DNA of 27,582 nt from positions 1 to 27,582 of the forward strand of contig CAYYHA010000036.1 in NCBI GenBank assembly GCA_964471535.1. Reading direction: 5' to 3'. Under the pieces are notes generated by a model. It was given only the letters and a program-made list of their open reading frames with translations. It did no database searches and was not told where the DNA came from. Positions 1 through 8,591 of this stretch are shown here, in pieces; position 1 is the first letter of the stretch; every line of letters starts with the position of its first letter. The stretch is from CAYYHA01 sp964471535 (lineage in GTDB: Bacteria; Myxococcota; Myxococcia; SLRQ01). The translations under genes were made by a program, and so were the position numbers.

Positions 1-495
1 GAAGCCCTGGAATCCGAGGGCTCGGCGCGGTCCTTCACGCTGCCCGGCGGAGTGGTGGCCTCGCTCTCGATGGGGGTTCTCGCGTTCGCGTTCCAGGCCT
101 TCCCCAGTGTGCCCGTGCAGCGCGTCGGTGGACCTGGGACCTATGCGCTCGGGGCCGAGCGGGTGCTCCGCGTGGTGCCCTGGGGGGGCGCCGAAGGCGG
201 GTGGGAGGAAGGCCGGCCGGTGGGCCGGGTGCCCGCTTCGCCCCTCGTGCTCCGGGGACCGAAGCCGGGCGACCGGTGTTGGGACGGCCGCCGGCTCGCC
301 GCGATCCTCGAGCAGGCGCGCATCCCCGTGCACGCCCGGCCCGCGGTGCCCGTGCTGGTCGACGGGGCGGGCCGCGTGGTGTGGGCCGAGGGCTTGGTGG
401 GCATGACCGAGCCCGCACTGGACGGGAGGCCGGGCGGCACCTGGGCGGTCGGGGTGGAGCCGGTGCCGGGGGGCGACAGCCAGGCGCGGCGGTGA
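1..495 (+). CDS. tilS: tRNA(Ile)-lysidine synthetase, C-terminal part (5' end outside window)
   Basis: The reading frame is open from base 1 and ends at TGA 493-495, so only about the last 164 residues are present. TilS attaches lysine to C34 of the CAU-anticodon tRNA-Ile in the cytoplasm. The N-terminal PP-loop ATPase domain is not in the window. What is visible resembles the TilS C-terminal domain: a segment starting LVLRGPKPGDR, then a stretch reading ILEQARIPVHARPAVPVLVD followed by GRVVWAEGL, which matches the usual 'K..F.. IP...R..LPVL.D..G.IVWV.G' pattern. The position just upstream of ftsH is typical for tilS. The hpt gene often found between them is absent. The call rests on the C-terminal motif plus context, so it is probable rather than certain. 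Confidence 0.75.
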   Translation, partial: EALESEGSARSFTLPGGVVASLSMGVLAFAFQAFPSVPVQRVGGPGTYALGAERVLRVVPWGGAEGGWEEGRPVGRVPASPLVLRGPKPGDRCWDGRRLAAILEQARIPVHARPAVPVLVDGAGRVVWAEGLVGMTEPALDGRPGGTWAVGVEPVPGGDSQARR

Positions 496-637
496 GACGG
501 CAGCGGGAATGGAGCACAGGGGCCCAAGCGTCTGCCTCTATGGCGTCCGGCGGACACACGGGCCATGCTTAGGGCCTGCCGGGAAGCTGTGATACACCCG
601 GAGGCAAGTTTCCCTTTTCGACCCAACGAGAAAACCT

Positions 638-2572
<1,935 letters not shown>

Positions 2573-2669
2573 GGGACGGCGGGTCGACGGGTGGACCTGC
2601 GGCGGGCCAGCGTCCGCCAGGGCAGGGCGACGGCGTGCAATGGCAGCGCGGCTGCGGTAGACGAGGAGC

Positions 2670-3947
2670 ATGCGCCTTCTCGTCCGCACGGTGCCCGTCG
2701 ACAGCGATGCCGACCTCGTGGCGCTGGCACGTCGGGTCGGTATCGCCGAGAGTCGCGTGCCCTGGGCCGCCCAGGCGTTGGGGCGCCCTGCCTGCCTGCT
2801 CCTGACCCACTTGCCCGAAGGCGCGGCCACTCTGCTGCGCCAGCTCGCCGGCCCGCCGGAGCGCGAAGGGGCAGGCCCACGCCTGCTCACCGGCGGGGGA
2901 GAGGCGGCGGTGCTGGCGGGGAGCCGATGGGAACTCTTCTCGCTGGCAAGCCGCCTTGCGGCTTTGGACCATCCGGCGGCGGCGCCGCTCTCCGAGGCGA
3001 TGGCTCACGCACTCGCATCGACGAAGGGGCCGCCGCGGGAGATGGAGATCGGCGGCCGGCGCTTCGACTTCGGCCGTCGCACCTGGGTGATGGGGATCCT
3101 GAATGTCACCCCCGACTCCTTCAGCGACGGCGGGCGCTACCTCGACGAGGACGCCGCAGTGGCCCGCGGGGAGGCGCTCCTCGAGGAGGGGGCGGACCTG
3201 TTGGACATCGGGGGGGAGTCGACGCGCCCCGGCGCCGCACCGGTGGAGGCGGAAGAGGAGCAGCGGCGGGTGGTGCCGGTGGTGCGCCGCCTTGCGGCCC
3301 ATGGGGTCCCGATCTCGGTGGACACCACCAAGGCCTCCGTGGCGCGGGCGGCCCTCGATGCCGGTGCTGCGATGGTGAACGACGTTTCGGGTCTGGAACG
3401 CGATCCCGAGATGGCCCAGACCGTCGCGGACGCCGGTGTGCCGGTGGTGCTCATGCACATGCGCGGCACGCCGGCGACCATGCAGGCGAAGGCCTCCTAT
3501 CGGGATCTGCTCGAAGAGGTGATGGATGGGCTCCTGCGGGCGATGGCACGGGCGCGGGACGCGGGGATCGACGAGGCCCAGATCGTGGTGGATCCCGGCA
3601 TCGGCTTTGCGAAGCGGGCACCGCACACGTTGGCGCTGCTCCGTGACCTCGAGAGCCTGGCCACCCTCGGGCGTCCCATTCTGGTGGGGGCGAGCCGGAA
3701 GTCCTTCATCGGCGCGGTCTGCGGAGCCGAGGTGGGGGAGCGACTCCCAGGGAGCCTCGCCGCCGCGGTCCTCGCGGCGGAGCACGGCGCCCACTTCCTG
3801 CGCGTGCACGACGTGAAGGAGACGCGGCAGGCGCTCGCCGTCTTCGACGCGGTGCGCGGCGAAGCCGAGCGGGGGGAGGCCTTTGGCTGCGGCAGCAGCG
3901 AGGCCCGCCTCGCCTCGGATGCGCGCCTGCGCGGGGGAGGCACCTGA
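2670..3947 (+). CDS. folP: Dihydropteroate synthase with N-terminal extension
   Basis: Condenses p-aminobenzoate with hydroxymethyl-dihydropterin pyrophosphate in folate synthesis (cytoplasmic TIM barrel). The catalytic domain starts near residue 138: GILNVTPDSFSDGG at 142-155 (pterin/Mg site, N145), then DIGGESTRPG, SVDTTK, NDVSG, DPGIGFAK, GASRKSFIG and the closing RVHDV motif. The flexible-loop region reads GFAKRAPHT where many enzymes have GFGKT..HN, a modest variation. At 425 aa it is about 130-150 residues longer than the E. coli type because of an N-terminal domain (1-135); I recall similar extensions in other deltaproteobacterial and clostridial FolP but cannot assign its role. ATG 2670 follows GAGGAG. 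The stop overlaps the cdaA start (TGATG), implying translational coupling. Confidence 0.95.
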   Translation: MRLLVRTVPVDSDADLVALARRVGIAESRVPWAAQALGRPACLLLTHLPEGAATLLRQLAGPPEREGAGPRLLTGGGEAAVLAGSRWELFSLASRLAALDHPAAAPLSEAMAHALASTKGPPREMEIGGRRFDFGRRTWVMGILNVTPDSFSDGGRYLDEDAAVARGEALLEEGADLLDIGGESTRPGAAPVEAEEEQRRVVPVVRRLAAHGVPISVDTTKASVARAALDAGAAMVNDVSGLERDPEMAQTVADAGVPVVLMHMRGTPATMQAKASYRDLLEEVMDGLLRAMARARDAGIDEAQIVVDPGIGFAKRAPHTLALLRDLESLATLGRPILVGASRKSFIGAVCGAEVGERLPGSLAAAVLAAEHGAHFLRVHDVKETRQALAVFDAVRGEAERGEAFGCGSSEARLASDARLRGGGT

Positions 3948-4765
3948 TGGAGAACCTACTCGGCGGGGTGGATTCGGAGTGGCTGCGGTGGGGCCTTCGC
4001 GGTCTCGACTTTCTCCTCGTCTACTACCTGCTCTACCGCATCCTGCTCCTGATCAAGGGCACGCGGGCCGTGCAGATGCTCGTTGGCCTGCTGCTCATCA
4101 TCGGGGCCTACTTCGCCAGCCGAGTCCTGGGCCTCTCCACCCTGCATTGGCTCATCGGAAACTTCATCTCCTACTCCTTCATCTTCATCATCATCGTGCT
4201 CTTCCAGCACGACATCCGGCGGGGGCTGCAGCGTCTCGGCGGGGCTCCGCTCCTCGCCACCACCGACCGGCGGGTGGGCAGTGCGGTGGTGGAGGAGGTC
4301 GTCAAGGGCGTTGCGGCGCTTGCGGCGCGACGATTGGGGGCGCTCATCGTGATCGAGCGCGCTGCGGACCTCGAGGACTACGTGAAGCAGGGGACCCCCA
4401 TCGACGCGGAGGTCACGCGGGAACTGCTCCTTGCTCTGTTCCAGCACGCCTCACCGCTGCATGACGGCGCGGCAATCCTACGCGGCCGGCGTGTCGCGGC
4501 GGCGGGCGTCTTCCTGCCCCTGACCACCGCCGACGATGTGGCACGGGAACTCGGGACGCGGCATCGCGCCGCGCTTGGCCTGGCGCAGGAGGTCGATGCG
4601 GCGGTGATCGTCGTGAGCGAGGAGCGGGGGGAGATCTCGCTCGCCGTCGAGGGTCGTCTGCAGCGGGGGCTGGATCAGGGGACGCTTCGCCGGGAGCTGC
4701 AGCGTCTGCTCCTACCGGAACAGCGGGGCTTTCTCGCTGGGCTGCGGGAACGCCTGGAGGGCTGA
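3947..4765 (+). CDS. cdaA: Diadenylate cyclase, CdaA type (cyclic di-AMP synthase)
   Basis: Makes c-di-AMP from two ATP at the membrane. The first about 95 residues contain hydrophobic segments fitting three TM helices (LDFLLVYYLLYRILLLI; QMLVGLLLIIGAYFA; NFISYSFIFIIIVLF), followed by the DisA_N cyclase domain. Both diagnostic motifs are intact: D173-G174-A175 in SPLHDGA and R205-H206-R207 in GTRHRAALG. Length 272 aa is standard for CdaA. It overlaps folP by one base (TGATG) and is followed three bases later by cdaR and then glmM, the conserved trio in which CdaR and GlmM modulate cyclase activity in Firmicutes. That partnership is established there; here it is inferred from gene order. Confidence 0.96.
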   Translation: MENLLGGVDSEWLRWGLRGLDFLLVYYLLYRILLLIKGTRAVQMLVGLLLIIGAYFASRVLGLSTLHWLIGNFISYSFIFIIIVLFQHDIRRGLQRLGGAPLLATTDRRVGSAVVEEVVKGVAALAARRLGALIVIERAADLEDYVKQGTPIDAEVTRELLLALFQHASPLHDGAAILRGRRVAAAGVFLPLTTADDVARELGTRHRAALGLAQEVDAAVIVVSEERGEISLAVEGRLQRGLDQGTLRRELQRLLLPEQRGFLAGLRERLEG

Positions 4766-4768
4766 CCG

Positions 4769-5725
4769 GTGCGCCTTCTCACCGAGAACTGGCGCCTCAA
4801 GCTTCTCGCTGCATTGCTCGCCGCCAGCCTCTACGCCTACGTGCAGACCGAGCGGGAGGTGACGAAGGTCCTGCGTCCGCAGATCGTGCTTCGCCTGCCG
4901 GACGACCTCATCAGCGTGGGTGAGGTCCCGGAGCGGGCGCGGGTGGTCGTCTCGGGGCCGTGGGCCTTCGTGACTACCATCGAGGAGGAGGATATTCCGC
5001 CGATCACCATCGACTTGGGAGAGAGTGCACCCGGGCCCGTTACCTGGTTCCTCGACGAGTCCTCGGTCCGAGTTCCCCCGGGGCTACGCGTGGCTTCCGT
5101 GACCCCGGCCGTCGTCGAGATCGAGCTCGATCGCGTCGTCACCCGGGAGGTACCGGTGACGCCGAAGCTCACTGGGACGCCGGCGCCTGGTTTCGTGGCG
5201 GCAGATCCCCGCGTCCGCCCAGAGACCGTGGCGCTCATCGGTGCAGCACGGGAACTCGAGCCGGTCACGGAGGTGGCCACCGAGACCATCGATCTGACGG
5301 GCGTCCGCGAGACCATCGTACGAGAGGTGCGCTTGGTGGTTCCTTGGCCCCACGTGGCACGCGCCGACACGACGCCGGTGCAGGTGACCCTCCCCATCCG
5401 CGAGGAGATCACCGAGCGCACCCTGCGGGGTATCCCAGTGCACCTGCCCGAGGGTATCGAGGCGACGGCCGAGCCGGAGGTGGTGACCATACGCGTGCGG
5501 GGCAACCGCGCCCTCGTCGGCGCGCTCGATGCCGAAGCAATCAGGATCCACCTGCCCGCCGAGCGCCTGCCGCCACCTGGCGAGCGGGCGCGCGTCGCGT
5601 TGGACGTGCGCGCGCCGGATGGCGTAGAAGTGCTCACGGCGCCGGCCGTGGAGGTGGCGCGTCCCGCTGCTGTGGAGCGCCCCGCCGGGACGGGGCTCGC
5701 TGCACCCACTCTCGAGGCACCCTGA
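4769..5725 (+). CDS. cdaR: YbbR-domain protein, CdaA regulator
   Basis: A 318-aa protein with an N-terminal signal anchor (LKLLAALLAASLYAYV, about residues 9-24) followed by an extracytoplasmic all-beta region. That region holds roughly three YbbR-like repeats (about 27-105, 107-195 and 200-305), each rich in short beta-strand patterns such as VVVSGP, VTPAVVEIELD and VTIRVRGNRALV. In Firmicutes CdaR binds membrane CdaA and modulates c-di-AMP synthesis; the same role is inferred from its place between cdaA and glmM. The start is GTG 4769, with GGAGG at 4755-4759 inside the end of cdaA. Sequence similarity among YbbR proteins is low, so the domain call leans on the anchor plus gene context. Confidence 0.88.
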   Translation: MRLLTENWRLKLLAALLAASLYAYVQTEREVTKVLRPQIVLRLPDDLISVGEVPERARVVVSGPWAFVTTIEEEDIPPITIDLGESAPGPVTWFLDESSVRVPPGLRVASVTPAVVEIELDRVVTREVPVTPKLTGTPAPGFVAADPRVRPETVALIGAARELEPVTEVATETIDLTGVRETIVREVRLVVPWPHVARADTTPVQVTLPIREEITERTLRGIPVHLPEGIEATAEPEVVTIRVRGNRALVGALDAEAIRIHLPAERLPPPGERARVALDVRAPDGVEVLTAPAVEVARPAAVERPAGTGLAAPTLEAP

Positions 5726-5729
5726 AGCG

Positions 5730-7100
5730 ATGCAGAGGCATGAACGAAGGCTCTTCGGCACCGACGGCGTACGCGGGGTGGCCAACGTCCACCCCATGAC
5801 CACCGAGGTAGCGATGCGCCTTGGGCAGGCCATCGCCTACCACGTGCGGCGGGGGCGCCGCCGCCACCGGATCTTCATCGGAAAGGACACGCGCCTGTCC
5901 GGCTACATGCTCGAGCAGGCGCTCGCGGCGGGCATCTGCTCGATGGGGGTGGACGTACTCCTCTCGGGGCCGCTGCCCACGCCGGGCATCGCCTTCCTCA
6001 CCCACTCGATGCGCGCGGACGCAGGCACGGTGATCAGCGCGTCCCACAACCCCTACCAGGACAACGGCATCAAGTTCTTCGCGCGGGACGGCTTCAAGCT
6101 TCCCGACGAGGTCGAACTCGAACTCGAGCGCTACGTCCTGGGGGAGGACGGGTCCCTCGACGGCGCGCGGCCGACGAAGGGTCGGGTGGGCAAGGCCTTC
6201 CGCATCGACGATGCAGTGGGGCGCTACGTCGTGCACCTGAAGAACCGCTTCCCCGATCGGCTGACGCTCGACGGGGTGCGCATCGTGGTGGACTGCGCCC
6301 ACGGCGCCGCCTACCGGGTCTCCCCGGCGGTCTTCGAGGAGCTGGGGGCACAAGTGGTGCCCATGGGCGTGCGTCCCGACGGCCGCAACATCAACCGGCG
6401 CTGCGGCGCCCTCCACCCCGAAGCCATGGCCCACCGGGTGGTGCAGACGCGCGCCCACATCGGCGTGGCCCTCGATGGCGATGCCGATCGCCTGGTGGTG
6501 GCCGACGAGACGGGGAGGGTGGTGCACGGCGACGCGCTCCTGGCGGCGCTCGCCCGGCACCTGGTGGAACGAAAGGCCCTGCGCCGGCGCACGCTGGTGA
6601 CGACGGTGATGAGCAGTGTCGCCCTCGACCATGCGATGGCAGAGGTGGGTGGGAAGGTGATTCGCACCCAGGTGGGGGACCGCTACGTCGTCGAGCGCAT
6701 GCGCCGGAGCCGTCTCAACTTCGGGGGCGAGCAGTCGGGCCATCTCGTCTTCCTCGACCATGCCACCACCGGCGATGGCACCCTGGCGGCGCTGATGGTG
6801 CTCGCGATGATGCTCGAGAAGGAGCGGCCGCTCTCCGAGCTGGTCGCGGGCTTCGAGCCGTATCCCCAGGCGCTCATCTCGGTGCAGGTGGCCTCCAAGC
6901 CGCCCCTGGACACGGTGGATTCGGTGCAGCGGGTACTCCGTGAGGTGGAACGCCGCCTCCGTGGCCGGGGTAGAGTGCTGGTGCGTTACTCGGGCACCGA
7001 GCCGAAGGCACGGGTGCTCGTCGAGTCGGACGATCCCGAGCTGGCCCGTGGCTCCGCCGAGCGCATCGCCGAGGTGCTCGAGCGGTCGCTGGCCGCGTGA
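5730..7100 (+). CDS. glmM: Phosphoglucosamine mutase
   Basis: Interconverts glucosamine-6-phosphate and glucosamine-1-phosphate for UDP-GlcNAc, peptidoglycan and LPS synthesis. At 456 aa it is close to the family norm. Family signatures: LFGTDGVRG at 9-17, phosphoserine loop TVISASHNP with S105 as the phosphorylated serine, Mg-binding D249-G-D251-A-D253-R254, sugar-specificity loop GGEQSGH, and phosphate-binding RYSGTEPKARV near the C-terminus. ATG 5730 is the only in-frame start that keeps the LFGTDG motif near the N-terminus; it lies four bases after the cdaR stop. The gene ends 73 bases before the convergent gene at 7174-7800, with no convincing intrinsic terminator between them. Confidence 0.96.
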   Translation: MQRHERRLFGTDGVRGVANVHPMTTEVAMRLGQAIAYHVRRGRRRHRIFIGKDTRLSGYMLEQALAAGICSMGVDVLLSGPLPTPGIAFLTHSMRADAGTVISASHNPYQDNGIKFFARDGFKLPDEVELELERYVLGEDGSLDGARPTKGRVGKAFRIDDAVGRYVVHLKNRFPDRLTLDGVRIVVDCAHGAAYRVSPAVFEELGAQVVPMGVRPDGRNINRRCGALHPEAMAHRVVQTRAHIGVALDGDADRLVVADETGRVVHGDALLAALARHLVERKALRRRTLVTTVMSSVALDHAMAEVGGKVIRTQVGDRYVVERMRRSRLNFGGEQSGHLVFLDHATTGDGTLAALMVLAMMLEKERPLSELVAGFEPYPQALISVQVASKPPLDTVDSVQRVLREVERRLRGRGRVLVRYSGTEPKARVLVESDDPELARGSAERIAEVLERSLAA

Positions 7101-7173
7101 GCGCCCGTGAGGATGCCGAGCCGATGCCCTACGTGTGCGGTCCGCCTCCGGTCGGGGCAAAGGGGCAGGGCCG

Positions 7174-7800
7174 CTAGCCGAAGAGGCGGAAGAGGAAGTC
7201 GAGGAGCCCAGGCCCGCCGACGCGATGCTGCACGGGCATCGAGAGCACCGACTTCACCTCGGGAAGCGGCCGCACCGGTTCGCGCTCCGCTGCGGGCCTG
7301 GGCGGGCCGTCGGGCGTACGCGCCGCCCAGGCTTGCAAGCTGGCGATCTCGCCTCCATCCAGCCATACGCCGTGGGATCGACACACGTCCACCACCACCC
7401 CCGAGGTCTTTTCCCAGTTGAGTCGGTTCATGAGCTGGCCGCAGCGGGGGCAGGGGATGTAACCCTGGCCGAGGGGGCTCGGGCTCTTCGTGCCACCGTC
7501 GAGCACGGCCTCCGGTGACCAGCGCCCCGACTTCGCCTGGGCGCGCACGTCCTGCACGACGTGCTCGAGCTCCCCGGCATCGAACCAGGCACCCTCGCAG
7601 TGCTCGCACACGTCGACGCTCACGCCATCGAAGGTGATGGAGAGCAGTTCGCGCGCCTCGCCGCAGCGGGGGCAGCGGCGCCCGCTCTCTCGGAAGCGGA
7701 AACCGTGCCCGGCATAGCGCACCCCCTCTCCACAGAAGGTGCAGCGCGCTTCGCTGCCGAAGACGGCACCACAGGCAGGACAAGCAACGTTCTCATCCAT
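7174..7800 (-). CDS. Triple zinc-ribbon protein (zf-TFIIB-like)
   Basis: A 208-aa cysteine-rich protein with three metal-site patterns: C7/C10 with C20/C23, C43/C46 with C65/C68, and C117/C120 with C140/H143. The second and third belong to the zf-TFIIB pattern, 'CPRC...(V)DVC..C/H G.W.D.GE(L/I)', seen as CEHCEGAWFDAGEL and CRSHGVWLDGGEI. The middle stretch and residues 155-190 look disordered and proline-rich; the chain ends in an aromatic, probably amphipathic tail (LLDFLFRLFG). The frame is open upstream to 7842, but ATG at 7800 is preferred: GGAGGT lies six bases upstream (complement of 7807-7812) and the protein then begins directly with the first ribbon. Function unknown; such proteins occur as metal-binding accessory or regulatory factors. 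Confidence 0.85.
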   Translation of the reverse strand: MDENVACPACGAVFGSEARCTFCGEGVRYAGHGFRFRESGRRCPRCGEARELLSITFDGVSVDVCEHCEGAWFDAGELEHVVQDVRAQAKSGRWSPEAVLDGGTKSPSPLGQGYIPCPRCGQLMNRLNWEKTSGVVVDVCRSHGVWLDGGEIASLQAWAARTPDGPPRPAAEREPVRPLPEVKSVLSMPVQHRVGGPGLLDFLFRLFG

Positions 7801-7890
7801 GGGTGGACCTCCGGTGAGGCGGCACATGGCCGCACGCGGCATCCCCGGCGGAAGGCGGTGGTCGAAACGGCACCGCGAAGCGATCGGGCA

Positions 7891-8418
7891 TCAGCCCACG
7901 GCCCGGTACAGAACGCGCCCGCGTTTGTCGCGCCCCGCCTTCACGCGGCCGTCGCGGACGAGCACTTCTAGGTGTGATTCCACCTCGGTGGTTGGCAGGC
8001 CCGCGCCGAGGGCGACCCGCCCCGGCGTGACCCATCCGCCGGCGCGGGAGACTGCGGAGTAGACCGCCTCCTTCGGGCTGACGCCTGCGCCGGTGGCGAC
8101 ACCCTTCGCGGCCAAGGCCTGCTCGTCCTCGGGGATTTCGAGGGCCCGCGTCTGCTTGCGGAACCAGATCGTCAACCCGAGGAAGCTGCCGCCAAAGAGC
8201 ACGAGCAGGAGGACGATCCCCGTCAGCCCGACTCCCCCCGTGTCCTTGGGGATGCTGCCGTCGTAGAAGGGTCGGATGTTGCGCGCGGGCGGTGGGCCCT
8301 TGGGCGCGTCGGCCTTGGCGACATCCGCCCACTCGGACTGGGCGTAGGCGCCCGCCGTCGGCCCCGCGAAAAGGGCGAACGCGAGCAGGAGGAGCCCCAC
8401 CTTGCGCGTACCTGCCAT
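7891..8418 (-). CDS. Membrane-anchored protein with signal peptide and winged-helix-like tail
   Basis: Product of 175 aa, not recognised as a named family. An N-terminal signal peptide (positive RK, hydrophobic LLLLAFALFAG, cleavage likely after AYA at residue 26) is followed by about 38 extracytoplasmic residues rich in proline and charge. One TM helix (about 65-86) ends in RK, placing the C-terminus inside. The last 65 residues (KEAVYSAVSRAGG, then a turn, then TEVESHLEVLVRDGRVK and a closing beta hairpin) look like a winged helix-turn-helix; this is inference from pattern. ATG 8418 is chosen over an upstream GTG at 8451 because a strong promoter lies between them and its predicted start site is only a few bases before 8418. 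It may form an operon with the zinc-ribbon gene 90 bases downstream. Confidence 0.75.
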   Translation of the reverse strand: MAGTRKVGLLLLAFALFAGPTAGAYAQSEWADVAKADAPKGPPPARNIRPFYDGSIPKDTGGVGLTGIVLLLVLFGGSFLGLTIWFRKQTRALEIPEDEQALAAKGVATGAGVSPKEAVYSAVSRAGGWVTPGRVALGAGLPTTEVESHLEVLVRDGRVKAGRDKRGRVLYRAVG

Positions 8419-8428
8419 GGGTGGGGAG

Positions 8429-8458
8429 ATGATACGACCGCGCTGGAACACGGGTCAA
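8429..8458 (-). promoter_or_regulatory. Sigma70-type promoter for the gene at 7891-8418
   Basis: Read on the minus strand: TTGACC (complement of 8453-8458), an 18-base spacer, then TATCAT (complement of 8429-8434). Each hexamer matches the consensus at 5 of 6 positions. Transcription should begin about seven bases past the -10 box, near 8422, leaving only about 4 bases before ATG 8418. No Shine-Dalgarno sequence fits in that space, so the mRNA would be effectively leaderless. Confidence 0.65.
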
Positions 8459-8577
8459 TCGACGGTCCGGCGGCGCAGGGGGCGCGGCGCAGGGGGGTCT
8501 CGGCCAGGCGCGGGCCATGCCGTTCCAACGCGACGGCGGGTCGCCCGCTGACGCCTGCGGCCGCTGCGCCCTCGGGG

Positions 8578-8583
8578 TATCAT
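8578..8583 (+). promoter_or_regulatory. Possible -10 element for sppA
   Basis: TATCAT lies eight bases before ATG 8592, the same hexamer as in the divergent promoter at 8429-8434. No good -35 hexamer sits 16-18 bases upstream (that stretch is GC-rich), so the call is weak. If real, the transcript would start at about 8590 and be leaderless. Confidence 0.3.
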
Positions 8584-8591
8584 GCCGACCG

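Noticed and set aside
496..637. Promoter or small gene between tilS and ftsH, including a possible hpt remnant
   Set aside because: No hexamer pair of acceptable quality, only a weak TGATAC-like box near 590, and no residual Hpt motif in any frame.
8419..8451. GTG 8451 as start of the membrane protein on the minus strand
   Set aside because: A good promoter lies over this extension and predicts transcription starting downstream of 8451; the ATG at 8418 gives a clean signal peptide.
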